DNA of 64,000 nt from Melanocharis versteri. Taxonomy: Eukaryota; Chordata; Aves; Passeriformes; Melanocharitidae. Location of the stretch: positions 608,931-672,930 of the forward strand of contig VZTG01001065.1 in NCBI GenBank assembly GCA_013397845.1, given 5' to 3'. Shown piece by piece: positions 1 to 11,891 of this stretch (positions are counted from its first letter, which is position 1; every line of letters begins with the position of its first letter). Made by a program: the position numbers and the translations under genes. Below the pieces are notes generated by a model that was given only the letters and a program-made list of their open reading frames with translations, was not told the DNA's origin and searched no databases.

Positions 1-235
1 CTGCCCGAGCCGGCAGCAGCCGCAGGTCCCCGGCCCGGCCGGGCAGGCCCATCCGCGGCCTTCCCCCATCACCGCAAATCGGGCACGAAACGCCGCTCCG
101 CCGCCTCCCCCCGCTGCTGAGCACCCGCGCGGGCCTGCCGCGGCCCATCGGCGGCGGCGGATGAGGGCGGGCGGCCCCGGATGGCGGCGGATGGCTCCAG
201 CCCCCCACACTCCCCCCGCTGCCGGCATCACTCAC

Positions 236-260
236 CATCTTGGGCGGCGGGAGAGAAAGG
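236..260 (-). CDS. RPL7A: RPL7A exon 1 (5' UTR plus start codon only)
   Basis: Large-subunit ribosomal protein eL8; only the first exon is in the window, and the gene continues off the left edge. On the minus strand the sequence reads a pyrimidine-rich start of 5'TOP type (CCTTTCTCTCC, 260 to 250), then CGCCGCCCAAG, then ATG at 238-236, followed at once by a GTGAG donor (235-231). An exon ending exactly after ATG, with this leader, is what I know of vertebrate RPL7A exon 1, and its divergent position next to MED22 is the conserved surfeit arrangement. The TOP leader implies mTOR-linked translational control. Positions 1-235 would be intron 1; nothing else is recognisable there. No protein sequence beyond Met is visible, so the call rests on leader, splice site and synteny. 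Confidence 0.8.
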
Positions 261-349
261 CGGAGCGGCGCATGCCGGGAAACGTCGGCGCGCGAGGTCT
301 CGCGAGAGCGCGGGGGGCGGGGCCGGGTCCGTGAGGGGAGGGCGCGGCC
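261..349. promoter_or_regulatory. Bidirectional RPL7A/MED22 CpG promoter
   Basis: Only about 90 bp separate the inferred RPL7A cap site (about 260, minus strand) from the MED22 ATG (350). The stretch is GC- and CpG-rich with no TATA box. It has a GC box of Sp1 type (GGGGCGGGGCC, about 314-324) and the palindrome TCTCGCGAGA at 298-307. Divergent housekeeping pairs commonly share such TATA-less promoters. Start sites are inferred from the TOP motif, not measured. Confidence 0.8.
298..307. promoter_or_regulatory. TCTCGCGAGA palindromic promoter element
   Basis: A perfect 10-bp copy of the TCTCGCGAGA motif. It is known from CpG-island promoters of housekeeping genes and is bound by BANP when unmethylated. 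It sits almost mid-way between the two divergent genes, which suggests a shared activating element. Confidence 0.75.
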
Positions 350-1488
350 ATGGCGCAGCCCCGGGTGCTGCCCCAGAGCAAGGAGACCCTGCTGCAGTCC
401 TACAACAAGCGCCTCAAGGACGATGTCAAGTCCATCATGGACAACTTCACCGAGATCATCAAGACGGCCAAGGTGGGCCTGAGCGGGCCCTCCCCCGCGG
501 GAGCACCCCGGCTGCTAAGCGGAGAAGGGCGGGGGCATGTGAGGGAGAAGGGGCTGTGAGGGGAGAGCAAAGCGCGTGAGCGGAGAGGGAAGTTCCTTTC
601 GCAGACTCTCTGAATGTTAAGGGCTTTAAGGGGACCTTAAAGATCGTCCTGTTCCACCCCCTGCCATGGGCAGGGAGACCTTCCACCAGACCAGGTTGCT
701 GCAAGCTCCGTTCAACCTGGCCTTGAACACTATGTGAACTGAACTGTAATTCACATACAGATGTGAATTTCACATATATAATGTGTGATCTCATTTCACA
801 TACATAGGAAATTCGCATATCCACATATGTATTCCCATATATTATACCTTATAACATAGTAATTGTCTGTTTGAATTTTAAATACGTAGAGATGGATTTG
901 TGTACTTTTTTTCTTTAGATCGAGGACGAAACTCAAGTCTCTCGAGCAACCCAGGGTGAACAAGATAACTACGAGATGCATGTCAGAGCTGCAAACATTG
1001 TGAGTACCACTGTGCTGTTCACCTCTGTGGGCAGCACATCCTGCAGGGGCTGTTGGGTTCATTACTGGATCTTTATAACATTCCCAAGGACTGCTGCCAG
1101 GAGAGTAACCTGGTGTTTGGGGTGGCTAGGGAAGGCTGGGTCAGAATTCTGTCAGAGTCATATCATGTGGGAGTTTTTATCCAAAGTTTGGGCAGAACGA
1201 GCAGCTTGGGAGATCTTGGAACTGGAGCAAAGCCCCGTTCTGATGTGTGATTTTTCCCGCTGCTGCAAGGTCCGAGCTGGCGAGTCCCTGATGAAACTTG
1301 TGTCTGACCTGAAGCAGTTCTTGATCCTCAATGATTTCCCCTCTGTGAACGAGGCCATCAACCAGCGCAACCAGCAGCTGAGGAGCCTGCAGGAGGAGTG
1401 TGACAAGAAGCTGATTGCACTGCGGGATGAGATCTCCATTGACCTGTACGAGCTAGAAGAAGAATATTACTCTTCCAGGTACAAATAG
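350..1488 (+). CDS. MED22: MED22 short isoform (intron 3 retained, early stop)
   Basis: If the donor at 1479 is not used, exon 3 reads through Arg-Tyr-Lys to TAG at 1486-1488. The product has 140 aa and lacks the C-terminal tail but keeps the whole helical core. Exons are 350-472, 919-999 and 1270-1488. A short MED22/Surf5 isoform of the same length made the same way is known in mammals. A canonical AATAAA at 4036-4041 inside intron 3 could end this transcript. That both isoforms are expressed here is inference. Confidence 0.7.
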
Positions 1489-4400
1489 GGCAGTGAACTC
1501 TGCCTTACAACTCCAGGCGTTTTTGGGGTAGTCAGTCCAGACCATCAAGTAGCCCTTAGAGTACAAGTGTTCCCAAAATTTTTCAGTCCTACTTTTAGTT
1601 AGGTCAAACTCTTCTTCTGCAACTGAAGCAATTGCCTTTTCCTTGTAGATACCCTACAGGATATAAATGTCCTGGTGAAGGTGTTTACAGCATCCCAGGT
1701 TTGATAGGTAATTTCCTTAGCTTTCTGTTGTAATCATTAGAAAAGGAGATGAATTCCCTTGGGGGAGATCCCTCTGAAGGAGCCTCTGGCTCTCTCCCTA
1801 CAGAGACCAGCTTGCTGAGCTGGGTCCTGATGTCACCTCACCTTCGTGGTGAGTCCTTTCACAAGTGACCTGGTCACACATTGTGCCTTTTCCTTCACAG
1901 CCCACTGCCCCCAGCTGCCTCCAGTCCTGCTGGGGTCAACGTTTGCAAAGAGCAAACAAACTTGCTCAGTTTCATTGAATTATGAAGTATTGTGATAGGA
2001 TTTTCTAAGGAATTACTTATTACTGATTTGTTTGTGGGATTTTTAATATTTTTAAAAGCCTCTTACTTAGCAAACAGAATTTAGAGAATTCAGACACTTT
2101 ATTTTTTATTTTTGTCATGCACTCCAGCACTTGTAGTTAATGATGCAGTAAATGAAAGCAGAAGAAAACAAATGTAAACCTGGTTATTTTGGCTGCACTT
2201 TCCGAGCTAAGTGAAGTCAGTGCAATAATTCTAGGACTTTTAAACAAACACTTAACTTTAAAAAATCTTACTTAAAATTTTACTGACCAGGTTTTATATG
2301 TTTGCCTTTTCCTTTTTTATTAAGAATGCTGGATGCGTATAACCCCAGCTAAGTCAACTAAATTGCTCAATATCTTTGAAAGTAAGGCCATTGTTTATGA
2401 GTAATATATGTATTTTAAGAGTAAAAAGATAATAATACGGTACAGCTTAGAGGTAAAAGTTTAGCCTTGTTTTTCAAACTTTACTCAGTTTTTTGAGGAG
2501 GTTGTGATGATCACAAACCCAAGCACCTGTCCAGGTGCTGACAGGTCCATGACATAGCAGTGAGCTTATCCAAAGGGATGTGGTGTGGCGTGAGAGTGTC
2601 CCACACGTGCCAGGTGTGCTTCCCTCACCCTGTCCCCAAACTGCCACCACTGTGTAGTGGTCACTCTCACTTTTGGACTGAGGGGTTCTGACCGTGCTGG
2701 CATGGTCTGTTCACCAGCCTGGCCCCAGGTGCCACATAAAGCAACCCTTGCTGACACAACTAACGTGGAAGCACAAATGTTGGTGTACATCAGATGGATT
2801 TGCCTTCCTGCTCTTTCTTATGGGTCGTGAGGTGAGGAAACCTGGCAACTCTGCAGAGCTGTGATCTGACGCTTGTTATCATGTAGCACTTGGTAGTTTG
2901 CTTTTAGCACTTCCTCCCTTCCTGTGCTCTTTCCTGTCTTTCACTGCACCAAAGAAATTGTGTCTTTGTAAATACAGAAACAGTGATTTCTTCAAAGTCC
3001 TTTTATAATTAGAATACTACAATATTTTTACTGAAATTTTATTGTCTGATGTGGGGGAAAGGGTTTCTGTTATGTCACAGCCATGTTTCAGTGGCTGTAA
3101 ACACAGCAGCCTGTTTGCCCCCAAAGGGGAGTTCCTTGCTGTCCTGGGAATGCCTCTTCAGTTGTAGGGCCAGGTGTTTGCCAGGCTTTTTATGTGCACA
3201 TGGGGCTTTTGCTGAGACCCAAAAGCAGGTCCTTGAAACTAAACCCGAGAGGATTGTCCTGAAGGAATCTTTGCTTTCCTGCCCTGTGATCAAGTAGTTT
3301 TCTAGAGCTCAGGTTGGCTGGGTGCCTCAGGGGAGCAGTGAAGTCCCTTCCATGCCCTGAGGAGCCCTCCCAGGACAGAGCAGCAGGCTGGCCAGTGCTC
3401 CTGGGGGCTGTGCAGCGCTGCTCACTGACCCTGACTGCTGAGGAGTGTTACCTGAAAGGTGGAGCTTAGACTCTGGAACTGTTCTGACAGGGGCAGCAGG
3501 GGAAACAGTCATGCTTCTGACACAGCTGAAACATGGTTAGTAACTCCCCTGCCATGATGTATGGATGCTGTGGTCAGGTTCTCCTAGGAAATTGTGGCCT
3601 GAGGTCTATGACAGAGCAGGAGTTGTAGCTCTGGTTCAGTCCTGAAGGTCTTTGTTAACTGAACCCAGCTCCACTGTGTTGGGGGCTGATCTCCCAAGAG
3701 ATTTTCCAGAGGCTCCAGGGATAAAACCTGTATCCACTGCCTTCTCACTTCTCCTGCAAAGCCAACTGGGTGATGCTGCCAGAAAAGAGCTCAGCTTGCA
3801 ACTAGTGCTTTGTGTGCTTGTTCCTCAAAGTGGTAACTGCAAGTCCAGCTTGCCTTCTCTCATCCTAACCCCCAGACCTGCATTTGTGTTCCATTGCTCC
3901 CTCCTCTGAGATCACAGGAGCTGTCTTGAGTGTGGGGTTAAATCTCACATGTTTCATGTTTGTGCAATATGAACTGTCTCATATTTCTATACTTAAAATA
4001 TTGCCCTAAGCATCAATCCATACATTACAAATGTAAATAAAGCTGCAACAACAAAATCACTTGACCCATTGGGTTTGTTTTTCTCTGAATGCAAGCTGCT
4101 TTCTGCTCCAGCACTCACTTTGTCTTGGGTGTCTCTTGTGTGTGCAGCTCCTTCTTCTCTTTGGGATTTGTGTTGGTTTTGTTCCAGTTCCTTCCATGTT
4201 TCTTTTTAGTTTTGGCCCTTCCACATTATGTTTTCCTCAGAGCACAGGCAAGAATTAGCCAGTTGTTTAAAAACCTTATTTTCCCACACTGCTGGTTCAT
4301 CCAGTATTGGAATCCAGCCAGCTGCTTTTCGGAGCACTGTTAGCTCAGGCTCTTTGGGAAAAGGCAGGCGCTGTCAGGACTTTATAATCAAACTGGGAAG

Positions 4401-5161
4401 CTTCACAGGAAGACCCAAACCTCTGAAACACTCTTTTGAAGGGGCAAGGGTGCAAATAGGCTTCTTCTTTATTGTGACAGGGACAGGCCCCAAAACAACT
4501 GTGGCAGTTTTTTTGCTGAAGTGAAATTTAGAGCAGAATCTCTTCCTTTTCCTCACATAGGTTGCAGTCTAATTCCTAGTGAAATAATTGTGGGTAAGGT
4601 CCATGTCTCACTCGTCAGTAGCAGAACTCCCATATTTTGGGGGTGCCAGGACTTTAGCTCAGATCTTTTCAGAGACTTGAAGTGTCTGGATTAGGATTGA
4701 GCCTCTGTTTCATTTTGTAGCCACAGTTCTGGCTCTGAATTTGCCCCGATCCTTACCAGGCCCAAGAGGTTCAGGACCAGCCCTTAGAGGGGGGTGTCAC
4801 ATGCCTTGGGACGATTTCATGAACACAGACCTTACATCCAGCATTTTTTTTGCCATTTTCTTAATGCTTTGCTTCTGTCTTGCTCCCTCCACCCTTTCCA
4901 TCCCTCCCCTCCTCTGTCACCACACCTGCTCTCTCCTCACTGGGGTTGTTTGTTCTGGAAAGCTACAGTCTGTGTGACAGCAATGATCTCCCACTGTGCG
5001 AAGCCTACTGGAGACAAGACTTTGCCACGCTGTCCCCCGAGAGCCCCTCGATGCCTCTGGCAGCTGCCACAGCAGAGCAGAGCGTTGTCACCTCGCAGAG
5101 TTCCACCCCGTCGCACCCCCACGTGAACGGGCACGGGGCGGGCCCCGCCGAGCATTCCTGA
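350..5161 (+). CDS. MED22: Mediator complex subunit 22, long isoform
   Basis: Head-module subunit of Mediator (Surf5), linking transcription factors to RNA polymerase II in the nucleus. Four coding exons: 350-472, 919-999, 1270-1478 and 4963-5161, all with AG acceptors and GT donors. They join in frame to 612 nt (203 aa plus stop). Residues 1-41 (starting MAQPRVLPQSKETLLQ) and the helical core ending in DLYELEEEYYSS are the conserved MED22 fold, predicted to be a helical bundle pairing with MED11. The last exon encodes a less conserved Ser/Pro-rich tail ending GPAEHS. The start is chosen from family similarity and position just downstream of the shared promoter. The size is close to the roughly 200-aa mammalian long form as I recall it. 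Intron 1 contains a CR1 fragment. SURF6 follows on the same strand. Confidence 0.95.
612..738 (-). mobile_element. CR1 LINE 3'-end fragment in MED22 intron 1
   Basis: The + strand shows the antisense CR1 signature: a GGGACCTTAAAGATCGTCCTG block, then a CCCTGCCATGGGCAGGGAGACC block, then CTTCCACCAGACCAGG and CCTGGCCTTGAACACT. About 130 bp is retained and the element is 5'-truncated. An AT-rich stretch with CACATA repeats follows (770-900). Confidence 0.85.
1489..4962 (+). other. MED22: MED22 intron 3 / alternative 3' UTR
   Basis: About 3.5 kb between the two alternative ends of MED22. It is AT-rich around 1970-2480, unlike the flanking GC-rich DNA. It contains no open frame with family similarity. 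A poly(A) signal lies near 4036. I see no clear repeat family and no RNA gene. Confidence 0.6.
4036..4041 (+). terminator. AATAAA poly(A) signal, MED22 short transcript
   Basis: Canonical AATAAA in an AT-rich context, 2.5 kb beyond the short-isoform stop and before the last exon. It is the best visible candidate for ending the retained-intron transcript. The use is inferred. Confidence 0.45.
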
Positions 5162-6345
5162 AGAGGATCCGCCGCTGCTGCCGGCCGCGGTTCATCCGGG
5201 GATGACCCTGCCGCGGCACCGCGCTGCCGGAAGTCTTCCTCCTGCTGTGCTGTGCTGAGCAAGCGGCTCCTGCTGTCGGGAGGAGGCACTGGAGCTGTGC
5301 GGGCAGGGTTCTGCTCCCTGCATGCCTGCAGTGCTTCCTCCACGCCACGACCTTGCCGGGAGTGTTGCTGTCCGTTAAGAGATAGAGATAAGTAGACACA
5401 GTGAATCTCGTTGTAACAAATTAGAGTCAGGTTTGCTTTAACGTGATAGTTCTGTGTAGAGTTCATTAGAAGTCCAGTTTGTTTCCATTTGAGTGTTGGG
5501 AGTTGAATTTCTTTGGGATAAACTTGAGCCAAATGTGGGAGCAGTGAGTGTGTTGGGCTTTTTACTCTGCTTCCCGGGGTCATTGGCATTCTGGCTGCTT
5601 TAAAGCTCTCTCAGGATGGCATCTGACAACCTCTGGTCTACTGTAAAGTCTTATAGTATTTTTACACACTAGTCTTCACTGTCAAAATGCTTTACAAACT
5701 TGAACTCTTAGTTTGGGAGGAGGCTCCCAGGAGACCCTTATGGAAGAGCAATGTTCCCCCCTTGGAAGAGGAACAAGAAGACTGAGGAACAGGGATCAGA
5801 CTGAGGGATCAACAATGCCACTTGCTCAAAGCCACGCAGAGAAGCAGTGTCATGCTCTAGTCAAGTCGATTCCTTCCTCAGTGTTTACACAGAAATTCCT
5901 GTTGATATAGTCTGAGCTAACATGGAGCCACTGTTTATGTTGGCTTTTAGTTTTGTCTAATGAAAAAATCTTTGAGAGCAGTGAGGGACACTCGGTTATT
6001 CTCAGTTTCCTTCCAAAGAAACACATTTGGTGCTTGGTCTGTAGCTGATCAGCAGCTCAGCACATCTTCTGTCCTTTCCTTTTGAGGCAGCTCTGCCTTG
6101 GCTCGAGCTGTGCAGCTGAAAGGGAGATGCCACTGAACTGGAACACTGTCACCACAGCTCGGTGTCACGGGCGCCACAGAGCCACCAGTGCATTCCGACA
6201 ACTGAGCTGAGCTTCCCCAGCTTTCTGCTGTAATGTCTCATTTCTTAGGATGTGAATTTTCCTATTATTTTTTGGGTTCTTTTTCTTCCATTCCATTTAT
6301 TTTTGTAATTAGGTGATTTAATAAAACTGTTTCGTATAATTTTTA
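5162..6345 (+). other. MED22: MED22 long-isoform 3' UTR
   Basis: Sequence between the MED22 stop (5159-5161) and a canonical AATAAA at 6320-6325. It begins GC-rich and becomes AT-rich toward the signal. No open frame with recognisable similarity occurs here. Confidence 0.65.
6320..6325 (+). terminator. AATAAA poly(A) signal, MED22 long transcript
   Basis: Canonical hexamer in AT-rich DNA, followed at about 6345 by a GTGTGTTTT stretch that fits a downstream GU-rich element. It lies 450 bp before the SURF6 start codon. Confidence 0.7.
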
Positions 6346-6539
6346 AGGCGTGTGTTTTCAGCCACGAGGCTTTGTCAAAGTGTCACAATATCGGTGTCCA
6401 CATGCAATGGGATGAGCGTTGCCTTGCAGGCTGTGAAAACCCTGCTCTGCGCAGCTGTTCCCGTACAGGGGCTGCAGAAAACATCACGAAACTCGCCGGT
6501 GCTCTGGGGACCTCACCCCCGTGCAGGGAGAAGCTCGGT

Positions 6540-6772
6540 TTAGTCCTCCAATAAAGGGCGGTTTAGCAAGGAAAAGGTTTGGGAGCTGCGGCGGAGGCGA
6601 ACCGGGGGCTGCCTGCGGGGCTCCGGCGTGGTGGCTGGAAGGAACTGGGATCGCGGGGCGACCCGCAGCCCCCCAGGAGAGCCCCGAGCACCCCCGGTNG
6701 AATTCCTTCCCGCTGTCCCCACGCTGTGCCGGGGAGGGGACTGCGCCTCGGGCATCCGGACCCGCGGCGGCA
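6540..6772 (+). promoter_or_regulatory. SURF6: SURF6 promoter and 5' UTR region
   Basis: Short GC- and CpG-rich stretch between the MED22 poly(A) site and the SURF6 ATG, with no TATA box. It includes one undetermined base at 6699. The transcription start cannot be placed from sequence alone. Confidence 0.5.
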
Positions 6773-9298
6773 ATGGCCAGCCTGGCCGCCCAGGACTCCT
6801 ACCTGCAGAGTTTGGCCAGGAGGGCCGGCGTGCAGCACGCCGCGGAGTCGCGGAAGAGGAAATTTGGTACTGGAACAGTAACGCTTCGGTTCTGTCCTCT
6901 CCGGCCGGTTTGTGGGAGGCTGGGCGCCACAGCCGTGTCTCCCAGGGGTGCTTGGCCCAGGGTTGTGCCCGTTTATAACATAAAACCAATTTGCTGAAAC
7001 ACGGGGCTCCCGAGCACGTTGTGCACATTGTACTGGGAGTCCTGAAATCGGTGGTCTCCATTTACCGTGCTGATGGATGTGGAGAGCTGGTATTTTACGG
7101 AAATGTGTGAGGATGTTTGATCTATTTAAATAAATCTTAAAACATATAATTTTTGAACATTAAGATACGCCATTGCAATGCTGGAACTTTAGTGCTCAGT
7201 AATAACTGAATGTTAGGAGTGGGAATGTAGCATTGTCCTCTTTCATGCAATTTGTTTTTGCCTTTTAGTGTCTAAGCCAGGCCAGCCCGAGGATGCTGGC
7301 AGACAGGTCAAGAAACAGAAGAAAAAGAAGCCCAGGAAGCAAGCTGAGAAGAAGAATGCTCCTTCAGCCAAGCAGGTGGTTTCTAACACCAGTAAACCCA
7401 CTCCAGGACAGAAGGCAGCCCCTCAAGCCAGCAAATCATCTCCACAGGCCGGTACCCAGAACAGAAAGGAGAGTTTGGCTACAGGTAAGAATTCCAGCTT
7501 TGCCATGGTATGATTAAAGTGACCTGGGCTGAGCTGGCTGCTTTTCAGTTGCTTCACACAAGTCCAGTTTGGAAAACCTGAATTGAGAACATCTTTGCTT
7601 ATCCCATGAGCCCTAGAAGCTTTTGCCTGTGGACAGGAATTTGTGCCATCACCACTGGGTGGCTCTCTGGAAACGGTGTTTAACTGACCTGCAGAGGTTT
7701 TGTGCATGTGAGTAACTTTGGGAATTATGCGTGGATGCAATCCCTGTCCTGCCAGCTCAGCTTTCCTTTATGACAATGAAAAGCCACATCACAGAGAAAA
7801 GATGTCCTGAGCCTTTCTGTTCCACAACTTGGGACTTGTCTTTGGCTTGCCAGGCAGCCCCAGGGCATGCCAGGCCACTGCTGGCAGTGTTGAATGATAA
7901 AAGGGGAAATTCTAAAGAAACCAATGGAATAGAAACTCTGGGTTTGTTTGGATTTTCCGTTCCATTCACAGCATCTAAAGAGTTCCCAGAGTTTTTCCCA
8001 TAGCCATAGAAAGTGCTTCTGTTTAGCTGGTGCTGCTTTTTAAGTATTTTTATTTTCTCCTTCTCATTTTCAGGAAGTAAAAGTGAACTGAGTTCCCCTT
8101 CTGTTTCTGCAATCAGTCTGTTGCGTCAGAGACTCCACGAGAAGATTAAAAAAGCTTCTGGGCAGGTATGGGAACTCTGAATGTGTATCCATATGTGTGT
8201 TTATGCACTTGAAATTCTCCCCAGCCTCCAAGAGGATGTGGGGATAGGATCTCACAGGCTCAGGGTTTGAGCTGATTCCATCTCATAAGGAATTGCCTGT
8301 AGGTATTGCCAGGTGACCTGTGTGTGTTCTGTGGAAAAACCTGTGAGAAAAGATGGGGTCAGCTTCAAGGAGAACATGCCTTTGGTGATTTTTAGGAAAA
8401 AGCAAAATAGTGAGAGCTTGAAAGGGAGCGGCTACAGGCTGTTGAGGGGGAAAGCAAAGGGTTTGAAATGTTATTACTGTGTTTAGTGTCTCTAACAGCT
8501 GAGTCACAGCTTCACGTCACAGATGGTACTTCTTCAGAGGAGTTTGAAATCAGGAACTTGAGGACAGTCCACTTTTAATTCTGCTTTATCCCTTTAAGGC
8601 TTCTCATTCATGTCCATGCTTCTTAGGATAATGGCAAAGAATTAACCCCTGCAGTTCTGGAGAAGAGGCAGCGAAGGAAGTACGAGAGAGAGAGAAAGAA
8701 GCGCCGGCGAAAGGAGTTGAAGATGAAGGCAAAAACAGAGAAGAAAGAAGTTGAGGAGGTACCAGCAGAGCCAGAAAACAAAAAGGAGGAGAGAAAAGAT
8801 GTGATTGTCTTCAACAGGGTTGAAGTTCATGAAGAGGATGACTTGAACAAGATCCAGAAGAAGAAGGAGAAGAGGAAAGCGGTGAAAGGCAATATCACTC
8901 CTCTGACAGGCAAGAACTACAAACAACTGCTGAGCAGGCTGGAGACCAGGAAGAATAAACTGGAGGAGCTCAAGGAGAAGGATGAGAAGAAAGCTCTGGA
9001 GCTGGAGACCAAGATAAAATGGACAAATGCTCTCTATAAGGCGGAAGGGGTGAAGATCCGTGACGATGAGGAGCGTCTGAAGGAGGCCTTGAAGCGCAAG
9101 GAGAAGCGGAAAGCCCAGCGCAAGAGGCGCTGGGAGGAACGGACTGTGAGGGTGGCAGAAAAGATGCAGCAGAGGCAGGACAAGCGCCAGAAGAACATCC
9201 AGAAGAAGAAGAAGGAGAGGATAGAGAAGAAGAAAGCCAGGGCCCGGAAGAAGGGCCGAGTTCTGCCAGAGGACTTGAAAAAAGCTGGGTTAAAGTGA
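6773..9298 (+). CDS. SURF6: Surfeit locus protein 6
   Basis: Nucleolar nucleic-acid-binding protein (yeast Rrp14 homologue) needed for rRNA processing and ribosome assembly. Coding exons 6773-6866, 7269-7484, 8074-8165 and 8627-9298 join in frame to 1074 nt (357 aa), close to the human length. The N-terminus (MASLAAQDSYLQSLARR) is typical of the family. Exon 2 has a Lys-rich block (KKQKKKKPRKQ), probably a nuclear/nucleolar signal. Exon 4 encodes the conserved SURF6 domain, including GKNYKQLLSRLE and KIKWTNALYKAEGVKIRDDE, and ends in a Lys/Arg/Glu-rich helix of coiled-coil character. The stop is followed by AATAAA at 9447. The last 124 bp of coding sequence recur at 12905-13028 through an assembly duplication. 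Confidence 0.95.
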
Positions 9299-9446
9299 GA
9301 GCGAGGCAGCCGCTCCTGGCATTGGGGTTCCAGGCTGGGGTGTCTGTCTGTCGCTCGGGGCTGTGTGTCACTGTCCCAGGCTGTGGGGCAGGCACTGCCA
9401 CAGCTTCCCAGCCTCATCATATTGAAAAAGCAGTTGTATGTTTGTT

Positions 9447-9452
9447 AATAAA
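9447..9452 (+). terminator. AATAAA poly(A) signal of SURF6
   Basis: Canonical hexamer 149 bp after the SURF6 stop, giving a very short 3' UTR. An identical copy lies at 13177-13182 in the duplicated block. Confidence 0.8.
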
Positions 9453-11872
9453 GTTTTCTATCACAAAGCAATCGGGCTGATTTCTAATAGGAATTATTAT
9501 TTTTCTAAAGGGGAAATACATACCAGTTGCTGTTCCTCTGATGGGCAGCACGGTGTGTTCTTTGCATCCCCTGGGAGTGGGGAAGAGGAAACAAAAAGGC
9601 AAAAGGACCAAACATGGGATTCATCTCAAAGACACTGCAAGTATTGTAAAACCTTTGTTAATTATGAACTCAGATGATGCCTTTGGAAAGGAGAATGTGC
9701 CTTGGATACATTTGTCCTCCCCACCACAAGGAAACTGGAAACAATTTTCAATTTTAGGCAATGCTGTTCATTTATCTTTCAAGTTATGTTTTATCAGCAT
9801 TAGGTCAATATAGACATAAACACACATATTTATTGTGGAGCTAACTGATCTTTTTGGATCATCCATAGGACACATTGACTGATCTTGATGGCAGAAGGAT
9901 TGGCTCCAAGTCTATTTTTGGCAATAATAAAAAATTTGGCAAAAAAAAAAAAATATTTTGGGCAACCACAGGGGCCTGCAAGGGTTTCTTCTCTGTGCAG
10001 TTCATCAGTGCAAAGATATCCCCATGGATAACTTCTCTTTCTTCACGTTCTGAACAGCCCTGCACTCACAGCTCGCCACTTCAGTCGTAGAAATCTGAAA
10101 TACATGTTTGGAAATCCGAAATAGTTGCTCTGCAAAGAATATTTTCCATGGAACGGTCTACAAGTGAGGTATTTATCAGCTGTCCAGAATGCTTTCCAAG
10201 CAGGGCTTGAAGATAAAGTAGTGCTTTGTTCTGGGAGGTCAAGCGAGTTCATTTGGGAGTAACAGAGCGACTTTCAGCCATGTCCCTTTTAAAAAACTCT
10301 CTGAACAAATTCGAGGAACCTGAGTAACTATTAAAAATGCTTTAGCTGTGATTTCTGTTTGGTTGGAGATTCTTTCATCAGCTGCAGCCACATCTATTTC
10401 ATTTTTGTTTGTGTCCATGGTGACCTGTAAATCAGTTGAGGTAAATCTCGGTGAGATGGTTTTAGATGCAAAAGATGTTCTAATCTCAGCTGGCTGCAGT
10501 GCTCTGGCAGGTTTGTGCCACAGAAACTGAAGCAAAGGGGTGAATGCATCAGCTGTGCTCCTGATGATGTAATATTTCAAAATATGTGTATTTCTCTTCC
10601 TGAGGGATTAGATGTTTACTCTGTGAAGACACATGGAAGTACTCTGTGCCCATTACAACAGCTGAAACTGCACTAAAATAACCAGAACGCCCACATCTCC
10701 TTTTAGTCTGTGTTAATTTTACCATCCAGTTTGAGGATAACTATTAGTCCCCTTTCTTCTCTCTGTTCTTGGTCCTCTGTCCTTCCCCATCAGCCGAGTT
10801 CTGTGCTGTCAGCCTCTGTATGCCATGGAGATAAGAGCATGGGTCAGGTGCAGAAAATGGGAACCCCCAGGAGGCTGCACAGCGGGACTGTTTGTGCTCC
10901 TTTATGCTTTGGGTGGAAATGTTGAGAGGATATTTATGCAATTGGAAAGTGGCATCAAGCTGGGAGGGGCTGCAAGCCCCAGGGAAAACAGGATTCGGTC
11001 AGGGCCTGATGCTTTAGAAAAACAAATAGCCTGAAAATTGAGTTTGTTTTCATGAAGTACGAGGTTTTATATGCCTCAGACCTGGCTGGGAGAGGTTCCA
11101 TAGAGAACATGTGGATCACATTTGGCCACAGGCTGAATGTCATCCCAGTGCTGTGTCCTTGCAAAGCAGGATGATGTCCTGTGGGAATGTATGAACTGTG
11201 ACAGCTTTTCAGTTTTGGGGGTAATCCAGCTTTACTTCATACTGCTGAGGGCTCAGCAGGAGAATTTGGGTGGCTTTGACACCGAATTTCACAAGAATGG
11301 GCTGATTGGAGAGAGTCCAGTCAGAACTGACAGAAATAATCCCAGATCTTGAAGTTAGGAAATTACAAAGAAAGATTGAAGGAAGTCACAGAAGAGAAGA
11401 GGGAAGGAAGCATCAGAGCCTTCCGGTATGGAGAGGGAGACTGCCCAAACCTGAACTGCAGCGAAATTCTGGTTGGAAATTTGGGAACCTGCTGATGAGA
11501 AGGGCTTTCCTACCTGCCCTGTGTGCAGCCATCTCTCAAAGAATGACTGAAAAAGAACTGTTTGAACTCCCCTCTGCTTTGCATGTGCTGGAAGCATCAA
11601 GCACAAGGTAAGAAATGTGGCACTGACAAATCCTGGCGCCAGCGTAGCAGCTCTCGTGACACAACTAGCACAGGAATGAGATAAAACTGGGCAAAACACA
11701 GAGTAACTGCTAGAGGGGGAAGGCTGTTTGCACTTCCTTCTGTGTTTGTGGATCTGCAGCATTTTTAGGCAAGAATCCAGAACTGCTCAGCATGAATCCA
11801 TGAAGGGTTTAAGTGGTGGAAGGCCTTAAGACATATATATTTATATAGATGCACACACATACATATGTATGT

Positions 11873-11891
11873 GTATATATATATATATATA
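11873..11891. repeat. (TA)n microsatellite
   Basis: Simple TA run. The copy at 15603-15619 is one unit (2 bp) shorter, the kind of difference seen between two alleles. Confidence 0.9.
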
